Assembly: GCA_013329295.1 (NCBI GenBank) | Contig: DUKP01000022.1 | Span: 1 to 5,066, forward strand | Direction: 5' to 3' | Origin: Candidatus Poseidoniaceae archaeon | GTDB lineage: Archaea; Thermoplasmatota; Poseidoniia; Poseidoniales; Poseidoniaceae | DNA: 5,066 nt | Made by a program: the position numbers and the translations under genes | Notes under the pieces: generated by a model | Told to the model about the DNA's origin: nothing | Database searches by the model: none | What the model saw: only the letters and a program-made list of their open reading frames with translations | Part shown: positions 1 through 5,066 of the stretch, piece by piece | Numbering within the stretch: the first letter of the stretch is position 1 | Layout: every line of letters starts with the position of its first letter

Positions 1-1089
1 AGTGCAGAGGCATTTCGAGAGTTTAGAGTCAGTAAAACCAACTGTCCATGTCGAATCAATGAAGTAAATTACAACAAAGAGTTGTGGAGTAAAATGCTTG
101 ATGGTACATTCAATCCTGGCGATGCAGTTGTAAGAGTCAAGACAGATATGACTCTAAAAAATCCAGCGCTTAGAGACTGGCCTGCACTGAGAATCCAAGA
201 TACAATTGCCAACCCTCATCCAAGAGAAAATATTGCCTCAAAGTACCGTGTATGGCCCCTATTAGATTTCCAAAGTGCTGTTGAAGATCATTTACAAGGC
301 GTCACACATATCATTCGTGGTAAAGACCTTATGGATTCAACAAGAAAGCAAACATTGCTGTATGAGCACTTTGGTTGGAAATATCCAGAAACAATGTATT
401 GGGGAAGAGTAAAAGTTCACGAATGGGGTGGATTCTCAACATCTCAAATGCGCAAAGACATTGAGGAAGGAAAATTTAGTGGCTGGTCAGATCCACGTTT
501 GCCGACTATTGCTGGTCTTAGTGGTACTGGAATTCAAGCAAGTGCTCTAAGGAGTTTCTGGGTTGAATTAGGAGTCACTCAAAAGGACATTGCTGTACCA
601 TTAGCAACTTTGTACTCACATAACATCAAGGTCATTGATGATAATGCACCACGTATTGCATTTATTAGAGATCCAGTTGAGATATCATTGGTAGGAATCA
701 ATGAAAACAATATTACAATTCCAACACATCCAAACCATACAGAAATGGGTTCAAGAGTAATTGATTTGAGTAATCCAATCGTCTATATTGAACGTGAAGA
801 TTTACAACATTCTGCATTAAGATTGAAAGAGTTTGGTGATTTTGATATTGATGGCAAAGTAGCCACATTTGTTTCAAAAGAGCGAACTGATAAGCGTAAA
901 ATCATTCATTGGGTTTCACAAAACAGCTCCGATAGTTCCAAACTTGAATTAGTCAAGGATGGTCAATTGCTTTCTATCGAAGGTAGATTAGAATCCCATC
1001 AGATAAAATTGGGAACATCAGTTCAACTTGAAAGGATAGGATACGGAATAATTGCAGAAAATAATAAAGTTATTTTCACTCACAATTAG
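1..1089 (+). CDS. gltX: Glutamyl-tRNA synthetase, archaeal type (N-terminus missing)
   Basis: Charges tRNA-Glu (in archaea commonly also tRNA-Gln, for later amidation) with glutamate in the cytoplasm. The reading frame is open from base 1, so this is the C-terminal 362 residues; roughly 200 residues holding the HIGH half of the Rossmann catalytic domain lie outside the window. Visible blocks are typical of archaeal GluRS: AFREFR followed by a CPxR stretch (window residues 4-18), RVKTDM, RDWPALRI, YRVWPLLDFQSAVEDH, THIIRGKDL and GWSDPRLPT. The KMSKS-type loop is FSTSQMRK (bases 433-456). After about residue 217 the sequence turns beta-rich, as expected for the GluRS/GlnRS anticodon-binding barrels of archaea and eukaryotes. 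Internal TTG and ATG codons near 82-96 are not starts, because homology continues upstream of them. It ends in TAG, 35 nt before the CBS gene on the same strand. The assignment is secure. Confidence 0.96.
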   Translation, partial: SAEAFREFRVSKTNCPCRINEVNYNKELWSKMLDGTFNPGDAVVRVKTDMTLKNPALRDWPALRIQDTIANPHPRENIASKYRVWPLLDFQSAVEDHLQGVTHIIRGKDLMDSTRKQTLLYEHFGWKYPETMYWGRVKVHEWGGFSTSQMRKDIEEGKFSGWSDPRLPTIAGLSGTGIQASALRSFWVELGVTQKDIAVPLATLYSHNIKVIDDNAPRIAFIRDPVEISLVGINENNITIPTHPNHTEMGSRVIDLSNPIVYIEREDLQHSALRLKEFGDFDIDGKVATFVSKERTDKRKIIHWVSQNSSDSSKLELVKDGQLLSIEGRLESHQIKLGTSVQLERIGYGIIAENNKVIFTHN

Positions 1090-1124
1090 GAAGTATCAAA
1101 TCTCTTATCACCTACGACTAATCA

Positions 1125-1544
1125 ATGTCGAAGGAAATCAAGACAGTCGCAGATTTGGATTTAAACGACGAACATATTACAGCAGGAGTAAATGACACAC
1201 TTCAAGAAGCAGCAAGGAGATTGCTTACTGTCCCAGGAGGAATTCTTGTTGTGCTTGATGATGATTCTAAAGTTAAAGGAGTTCTTGGTTACAAACAATT
1301 ATTGATTGCTATCGATAAAGAAATTGATACCAAAACAGCTACTTGTGGCGAACATATGGAAATGGATTTCATGGAGATTAAACTTTCAGAAGAATTATCA
1401 AAAGTATTGAAACAAATTAGGCAGCGTTCACCACAAGCTGTAGTTGCTGTCGATGAAAATGGTGAATTCAGAGGGTACTTTTCACCAAGTGATTACAAGG
1501 AAAGTCGGGCAATTGTTAGATCTTTGAAAAAACTGAAGTTGTAA
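1125..1544 (+). CDS. Stand-alone two-CBS-domain (Bateman module) protein
   Basis: A 139-residue soluble protein made almost entirely of a tandem CBS pair. CBS1 covers about residues 18-63, with the amphipathic helix DTLQEAARRLL, the strand GGILVVLDDD, then VKGVLGYKQLL. CBS2 covers about 74-124, with LSEELSKVLKQI, QAVVAVDENGEFRGYFSPSDY. A basic helical tail follows (KESRAIVRSLKKLKL). CBS pairs usually bind adenosine nucleotides such as AMP, ATP or SAM and act as sensors; no effector domain is attached here, so it probably regulates a partner protein. The ligand cannot be read from the sequence. The ATG at 1125 is the only reasonable start. No Shine-Dalgarno sequence is visible in the 35 nt after gltX, so it is either leaderless or translated from a gltX read-through transcript. 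The stop codon abuts the stop of the convergent gene. Confidence 0.88.
   Translation: MSKEIKTVADLDLNDEHITAGVNDTLQEAARRLLTVPGGILVVLDDDSKVKGVLGYKQLLIAIDKEIDTKTATCGEHMEMDFMEIKLSEELSKVLKQIRQRSPQAVVAVDENGEFRGYFSPSDYKESRAIVRSLKKLKL
1527..1532 (-). terminator. Possible T6 terminator of the minus-strand membrane-protein gene
   Basis: Read on the minus strand, a T6 run lies 13-18 bases past the stop codon of the membrane-protein gene, inside the 3' end of the CBS gene (where it encodes part of its KK-rich tail). It mirrors the plus-strand T runs at 1556-1569. The base composition is also explained by lysine codons on the other strand, so this is weak evidence. Confidence 0.25.
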
Positions 1545-3596
1545 TTATCCAACAATTTTGATGGTTTTTCCACAACCAGCACAGGCTACTTTTAGTGGCC
1601 TTTCATCACTTAGTACTGGAATTGCGGTTTGACAAGAAGGACAAGTTATTGTTGGCACATCAACCAGTTCTTCAGGTTCGCTTTGTTCCACTATTTGCAA
1701 ACGCTTTGGACTTACAAATGCAGTAATTATCCACAATAATGAGGCACCACCGGATGAACCTAACACAAAAATTGTAGGATAAGAGAAAATGTAAATCAAT
1801 GCTACCACTGGCATCAGTATTAATTCAAGCATCAAGAATCTTCTATGCTTATTACGAGTAATTGACATTGAACTAAAGAAACCAAATAGTACAATAATCA
1901 ATGTAATTATTGTTAATGGCATTGGGCTAAACAAAAGGTTGTCATTGGGGTAGACAATAATTGTAAAATCTTCATCCAAACTTGTTGAAGATGATTCTAA
2001 TTTAATAACCTCGCCCCAAGGATATCTTGAATGTGAAAAAGAAAGGTCATTAGATTCTAATAAATCTGAATCACCAAATGATGTTAGTACTGACGATTTT
2101 GCTTCTACCGAAATTGAATAATCTTGCCAAATTGGAGTTGTTTGAGTTTTAATAAAACTTCTCAATAATTCAAATTGTTCACCGCTTTGTAGCGTTTGTA
2201 GAGTTGAAAAGGTTAGTATCAAAGGATGGTTTACTACACGCGACTCACCCATCAAATCTACAGAAACTGAAATTGTATCAAAGTCACTCGAATCGCCAAT
2301 CAATTCTTTGCTAAGTAACTGCATTCCGTTGATATCACTCATGTATGTACGAAATCTTGTTTTCATTTCCCTTTCAAACTGCTCTTTCTCAACATTTTCG
2401 ATATTTCGACTTTCACGATCTTCTTCTGCAACTCCGCCAGCATCCCATCCAAACAGAACTGAATTAGTAGACAAATCATTGTCACCGATGTGATCCATTC
2501 CCCATCTCATCCAAAATGCCATCTCGCCATCAATCTCTAACATTGTTGTTTTTGCCAATTTAAGATTACCATCGTCACTGGATAAATCAATTAGTTGTTC
2601 TATTGACAATGGACTACCAACCCCACTAGTTCTTAGTGGTTCATCATCAGGATAGAATGTTCCAGTTCCTCCTCCAGTATCAGTGACTTCAATGGTAAAC
2701 TGAGTAGAACCTTGGATTAATGGGCCATCAGTTTGAAGATTTAATTTAACTGAAACTTGAACATTATTTGTGCCAGTCATTGCATCAACCCAAGTCCATG
2801 TTACGACAATTGAATCTCCACGCTTGGTTTCAATTGGGTCACCATCAACTTTTAGACCATCAACTAACATTTCTATCGAATCAGAATAGGCCAATGCATC
2901 TAATCCAAACGGTGAATCTATTATTGCTGAAAGATAGATGTCACCACCTTCAATTTGAGGTTCATCGATAGATAATTCCATCAGTGGAATCTCAGCGCTA
3001 ACACTAGAAGCAAAGTCTTCAGAACCCCATAAAAATTCCAACTCTGCATCTCCGCCAGGAACACTAAAAACCACCGAACGAGCGCTTAGCTCAAGTTCAA
3101 TTTCACTAGATGCTGAAACAGACATCTCCTCTACTGGTATTGAGAATTCAATTTGACCTTCGCCTTGAGCTAAAACAGAGGATTCCAAATTTGTTGAATC
3201 AGAAAACACTTGTGAACCGATCTTAATAGTTGCAGTAGCATTAATCTGAGCGCCTCCTGCATCACTGACACGATAATTCATGACGAAATCCCAGTTTGAC
3301 TCAGGAATTGAACCTGGCCAAACACGACCTAGGCTCCAAACACCGACTGTTTCTTGTGATGTTATCGAGTTTGCAATTACTGCATTACTTGCCTCATCTT
3401 CTAGTAACTGAGAAAATGGTGACAACTCACCAGTTGAGCCTCCAATTAGATACAAATCGACAGAATGAGCATCATCACAACAAACAACTGTTGATTCGGC
3501 TTCAACACTATTTATTATCCCTGATGAAAAAGGAATTGAAATCATCATCAAAACAAGAGCGATTTGTGCTATACGCCCCGAGAATTTGCCCAACAC
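1545..3596 (-). CDS. Secreted-domain membrane protein with three C-terminal TM helices and a cytoplasmic zinc ribbon
   Basis: I do not recognise a named family. From the GTG at 3596 it has 683 residues. A signal peptide covers 1-33: basic KFSGR, hydrophobic IAQIALVLMMISIPF, likely cut after SVEA. A vicinal Cys pair (39-40) follows. Next is an ectodomain of about 520 residues, acidic, Ser-rich and beta-rich, with glycine-rich linkers such as TDTGGGTGTF, then a charged central part with no cysteines evident. Three hydrophobic segments lie at about 560-579, 587-606 and 609-629. The C-terminus is a CX2C-X16-CX2C zinc ribbon (Cys 652, 655, 672, 675), followed by GKTIKIVG. The basic TRNKHRR loop after TM1 places the ectodomain outside and the ribbon inside. 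The frame stays open up to a TTG at 3656 (703 residues), but that would put about 20 mostly uncharged residues before the signal peptide. A TTG at 3593 is equally possible. The role may be envelope sensing or surface structure, but this is unproven. Confidence 0.85.
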   Translation of the reverse strand: MLGKFSGRIAQIALVLMMISIPFSSGIINSVEAESTVVCCDDAHSVDLYLIGGSTGELSPFSQLLEDEASNAVIANSITSQETVGVWSLGRVWPGSIPESNWDFVMNYRVSDAGGAQINATATIKIGSQVFSDSTNLESSVLAQGEGQIEFSIPVEEMSVSASSEIELELSARSVVFSVPGGDAELEFLWGSEDFASSVSAEIPLMELSIDEPQIEGGDIYLSAIIDSPFGLDALAYSDSIEMLVDGLKVDGDPIETKRGDSIVVTWTWVDAMTGTNNVQVSVKLNLQTDGPLIQGSTQFTIEVTDTGGGTGTFYPDDEPLRTSGVGSPLSIEQLIDLSSDDGNLKLAKTTMLEIDGEMAFWMRWGMDHIGDNDLSTNSVLFGWDAGGVAEEDRESRNIENVEKEQFEREMKTRFRTYMSDINGMQLLSKELIGDSSDFDTISVSVDLMGESRVVNHPLILTFSTLQTLQSGEQFELLRSFIKTQTTPIWQDYSISVEAKSSVLTSFGDSDLLESNDLSFSHSRYPWGEVIKLESSSTSLDEDFTIIVYPNDNLLFSPMPLTIITLIIVLFGFFSSMSITRNKHRRFLMLELILMPVVALIYIFSYPTIFVLGSSGGASLLWIITAFVSPKRLQIVEQSEPEELVDVPTITCPSCQTAIPVLSDERPLKVACAGCGKTIKIVG
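1556..1569 (+). terminator. Possible T-tract terminator of the gltX-CBS unit
   Basis: Two T runs, T4 at 1556-1559 and T5 at 1565-1569, begin 12 bases after the CBS stop codon on the plus strand. Archaeal RNA polymerase commonly terminates at short T-rich stretches without a hairpin. The runs lie inside the last codons of the opposing membrane-protein gene, because there is no intergenic space. Suggestive only. Confidence 0.3.
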
Positions 3597-3654
3597 AAAC
3601 CGACCAAAAACTCCAACCTCATAATTTACTCTATTGTATGTGAGTAAAAATGTC

Positions 3655-3678
3655 AAATTATAATGAATAATTTAATCG
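3655..3678 (-). promoter_or_regulatory. Candidate A+T-rich promoter (TATA-like) for the membrane-protein gene
   Basis: Directly after the stop codon of the upstream helical-protein gene, the minus strand is almost pure A/T and includes TTATAATTT (3663-3655). An archaeal start site about 25 bases downstream would fall near 3634. That gives a short leader containing GAGGTTGGAG (3620-3611) before the GTG at 3596, and would exclude the TTG at 3656 as a translation start. In a genome this A+T-rich, such matches are common, so this is a weak call. Confidence 0.3.
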
Positions 3679-4029
3679 TCAAAGTGCCTTTTCAAGCAAA
3701 GTTCCAAGTTCTTTTTCAAATAATGAAACCAACGCTTCTCCAACTTCACCCTGTAAATCATCAGGAAGCAATCGCAAACCAAGTCTTGTAGCCGCTCTAG
3801 TTGCTTTCAGCTCTGCATAAATGGAACGCGCTTTTGATTGAAAATAATAAGATACTGCTTCTTTTATTTCCTCTTTCAATTCTGGGTCTGAATCAACCTT
3901 ATTTCGAATATGCAACTTAAGTTCATCTTTTACTAAGTCTCTAAATGCTTCAATTACCAAATCTTCTGTCGACATAAGATCCTTGATTTGGTCTTTGATA
4001 CTACCAGTTAGTAATCGCTCTATGGCCAT
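3679..4029 (-). CDS. Small all-helical protein of unknown function
   Basis: A 116-residue protein that I cannot assign to a named family. It has no signal peptide, no membrane segment, no cysteine and few aromatics. It is rich in Glu, Lys, Leu, Asp and Ala. The pattern predicts four or so amphipathic helices: about 4-20 (RLLTGSIKDQIKDLM), 22-46 (DLVIEAFRDLVKDELKLHIRNKV), 48-82 (a long one through YYFQSKARSIYAELKATRAA) and 92-116 (EVGEALVSLFEKELGTLLEKAL). This suggests a helical bundle or oligomerising subunit. Codon use and the coherent amphipathic pattern make it a real gene. The ATG at 4029 is the only ATG before an in-frame stop upstream (TGA at 4062-4060). It lies 43 nt after the DHH-like gene on the same strand, so co-transcription is likely. 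It is not Pcc1, the small KEOPS subunit that I recall in this neighbourhood in other euryarchaea. A GINS-like partner role is conceivable but unsupported. Confidence 0.82.
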   Translation of the reverse strand: MAIERLLTGSIKDQIKDLMSTEDLVIEAFRDLVKDELKLHIRNKVDSDPELKEEIKEAVSYYFQSKARSIYAELKATRAATRLGLRLLPDDLQGEVGEALVSLFEKELGTLLEKAL

Positions 4030-4052
4030 AGACCGCCGAGGTAGCCATATGG
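4021..4052. promoter_or_regulatory. Paired palindromes over the start of the helical-protein gene
   Basis: Two perfect palindromes, TATGGCCATA (4021-4030) and CCATATGG (4045-4052), flank a locally G+C-rich 14-base spacer. The first contains the start codon of the 116-residue protein. On the minus strand the same stretch can also fold: TGGC pairs with GCCA, and ACC pairs with GGT around a TCGGC loop. That leaves the ATG in an asymmetric internal loop. It could be an operator or a translational control element, or chance. Confidence 0.25.
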
Positions 4053-4072
4053 TTTGAATTCATCGACTCCAA

Positions 4073-4972
4073 TTAAATTAGCTCGCCGTTAGAAATCAAG
4101 GACTTTAGAACTGTTGCTGAATGTGATTTACAGTCACCTTCATCGGTTGGCCATCGTGATTTTGCAAGATGTATTTGACTATGTAAATCTTTTACATTGT
4201 CACCAATAATTATTCTAAACCAGATTAATTCTTCTAATCTTGGTGTTGAAATTTTTTGATTAGTTAGCGTAGGTAGAGCAAGTTCACTCATTGCTTGTCT
4301 CCTTTGTTCAAAATCCATTTTGGGCCACTTTTTAGTAAGCCTCCGAAGTAAGGAATCAGGAAAATCAGGTATCATTTCTGTAATTGGTGATTCTAACTCT
4401 GGAAGTGGTAAGATTCTAATTGACCCTTCATTTTGTAAAATATCACGTATTTTTGTGTAGACAGGGTCATATGAATTGTCTAAGGAATTACGTAGCCATT
4501 GCCCACTACCTGCTAATGAACGTAAACGTCTAACTCTATTACCATTAGGTGCAATCATTGATGCTATTGCAGCACACTGCACAACAACATCAAGAGCCCC
4601 TTGATGCTGTTTTTCTGAATTAGGATGTGAAACGGATACAGCAAGTGGAACTATCCTAAGACGTCCTTTATCATCAATTTCATTATGAGTCCAAGTATCT
4701 TCAAACTGTTCTACACTAACCACAACAGATGATGAGGAAGCAAAATTGTATTCTTCACCTTTTGGTTGATTTTGAGTCGATTTCAAGATTTTTCTACTGT
4801 ATGGTATTTTTGCGTCAACCATAGCGGATTCTAAAAACGCTAAAGAAACAATGCTGTCCAAGTCTGCAGTAGCAAAAATTGCCACGTTATCTGCATTTTT
4901 GATAGATTCAACAATCTTCAAAATACGCTCTTTTACATCCCGAAATAACTCAGTTTCGATGATGTCATCCAT
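4073..4972 (-). CDS. Degenerate DHH-family (RecJ/GAN/Cdc45-like) protein, probably inactive
   Basis: Using the ATG at 4972 gives 299 residues; a TTG at 4981 would add three. After an acidic helical leader, residues 30-50 read NVAIFATADLDSIVSLAFLES, matching DHH motif I (usually HxDxDG). Asp37 and Asp39 remain, but the His is Thr35 and the Gly is Ser40. The later acidic strand is VVVSV (83-87) with no Asp. No DHH triplet is seen, only VSHPNS (114-119). GALDVVVQCAAIASMI (125-140) and LAGSGQ (153-158) resemble the AAG and GAxGD regions, with the final Asp lost. The protein is shorter than archaeal RecJ/GAN proteins (about 450-480 residues) and seems to lack a clear DHHA1 domain with GGGH. In archaea these proteins bind GINS and MCM and correspond to eukaryotic Cdc45. 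The gene follows a probable S15 gene, a recalled euryarchaeal arrangement. Family membership is likely; the replisome role is inferred. Confidence 0.72.
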   Translation of the reverse strand: MDDIIETELFRDVKERILKIVESIKNADNVAIFATADLDSIVSLAFLESAMVDAKIPYSRKILKSTQNQPKGEEYNFASSSSVVVSVEQFEDTWTHNEIDDKGRLRIVPLAVSVSHPNSEKQHQGALDVVVQCAAIASMIAPNGNRVRRLRSLAGSGQWLRNSLDNSYDPVYTKIRDILQNEGSIRILPLPELESPITEMIPDFPDSLLRRLTKKWPKMDFEQRRQAMSELALPTLTNQKISTPRLEELIWFRIIIGDNVKDLHSQIHLAKSRWPTDEGDCKSHSATVLKSLISNGELI

Positions 4973-4979
4973 ACTTATC

Positions 4980-5003
4980 AAACAACCCGCTTGGTAGTTG
5001 TTT
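4980..5003. repeat. 7-bp perfect inverted repeat upstream of the DHH-like gene
   Basis: AAACAAC (4980-4986) and GTTGTTT (4997-5003) are perfect reverse complements around a 10-base loop, CCGCTTGGTA. The element sits just upstream of the ATG at 4972 and overlaps the alternative TTG codon. It could be an operator, a leader hairpin, or an attenuator after the ribosomal protein gene. No long T run follows in the minus direction. Confidence 0.3.
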
Positions 5004-5005
5004 TT

Positions 5006-5020
5006 CTATATGTTATATCA
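5006..5020 (-). promoter_or_regulatory. Candidate TATA box for the DHH-like gene
   Basis: The minus strand reads TGATATAACATATAG just after the stop codon of the probable S15 gene. A TATA element centred near 5016 would start transcription around 4990, leaving a leader of about 18 bases to the ATG at 4972. This would allow expression independent of the upstream gene. The sequence is A+T-rich in general, so confidence is low. Confidence 0.3.
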
Positions 5021-5021
5021 A

Positions 5022-5066
5022 TCACTCGACCATTAGTCGTAACTCGTCTCTCTTATATCTCCACTC
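5022..5066 (-). CDS. rpsO: Ribosomal protein S15 (uS15), C-terminal end only
   Basis: Reading from the right edge on the minus strand, one frame encodes EWRYKRDELRLMVE and then TGA (5024-5022). The spacing of W, basic, Y, then a hydrophobic-rich LMV end one residue before the terminus, matches the conserved C-terminus of archaeal and eukaryotic S15. The human protein ends W-K-Y followed by ten residues finishing LVA, with the same length after the Trp. S15 binds 16S rRNA early in small-subunit assembly. Its location 49 nt upstream of a DHH-family gene fits a euryarchaeal gene order I recall. Only 14 codons are visible, so the call rests on this short match plus context. The other two minus-strand frames stop sooner and give no recognisable protein. 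Confidence 0.6.
   Translation of the reverse strand, partial: EWRYKRDELRLMVE

Noticed and set aside
82..96. Possible start codons (TTG at 82, ATG at 94) for the gltX fragment
   Set aside because: The frame upstream to base 1 still matches archaeal GluRS (AFREFR and CPxR blocks), so the gene simply enters from outside the window.
1113..1122. 10-base sequence TACGACTAAT repeated in reverse orientation at 5032-5041
   Set aside because: Many 10-base matches are expected by chance in 5 kb on both strands. The right-hand copy lies in the probable S15 coding end, and no common function is evident.
2308..2493. Plus-strand 61-codon open frame
   Set aside because: It lies entirely inside the minus-strand membrane-protein gene, which has coherent domain structure; the plus-strand translation is Ser-rich and resembles no protein.
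2768..2971. Plus-strand 67-codon open frame
   Set aside because: Antisense shadow of the ectodomain; composition is dominated by His, Gln and Leu, as expected for a reversed coding frame.
3296..3643. Plus-strand 115-codon open frame
   Set aside because: Antisense to the signal peptide and early ectodomain of the membrane protein; His, Gln and Leu rich with no domain pattern.
5027..5039. Small inverted repeat CGAC-5-GTCG near the right edge
   Set aside because: Only 4 bp of stem, within the apparent S15 coding end, with no T run after it.
4973..5066. Search for a tRNA gene at the right edge
   Set aside because: No cloverleaf, T-loop consensus or CCA-adjacent acceptor stem is visible; the stretch is better explained by the S15 end plus a spacer.

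Overview
The window looks archaeal: an A+T-rich fragment, most likely from a planktonic marine euryarchaeote of the Thermoplasmata side (Marine Group II/Poseidoniales type). Three observations suggest this. There is an archaeal-type glutamyl-tRNA synthetase. There is an apparent S15p gene followed by a DHH/RecJ/Cdc45-like gene, a pairing I recall from Euryarchaeota. There is also a large secreted-domain membrane protein ending in a cytoplasmic zinc ribbon, a layout I associate with that group. The lineage is an inference and was not checked by search.

Left half, plus strand: the C-terminal about 362 residues of gltX (1-1089, open at the left edge) are followed after 35 nt by a 139-residue two-CBS-domain protein (1125-1544). 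Right half, minus strand, in transcription order from the right edge: the last 14 codons of what looks like ribosomal protein S15 (5066-5022), a 299-residue degenerate DHH-family protein (4972-4073), a 116-residue all-helical protein of unknown function (4029-3679), and a 683-residue membrane-anchored protein (start placed at 3596, end 1545). The two transcription units converge with their stop codons touching at 1544/1545, so any termination signal must lie inside the opposing gene.

How the genes may work together: gltX and S15 are translation genes. The DHH-like protein keeps only part of motif I and no visible DHH motif, so it is better read as a non-catalytic, Cdc45-like or scaffold relative of the archaeal GINS-associated nuclease than as an active nuclease. 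The helical protein is the next gene in the same direction and could share its operon. The large membrane protein probably has its own promoter. No mobile element, CRISPR array, tRNA or rRNA gene was seen. All gaps between genes are under 100 bases. The best leads are the inactive-looking DHH protein with its helical neighbour, and the zinc-ribbon membrane protein.
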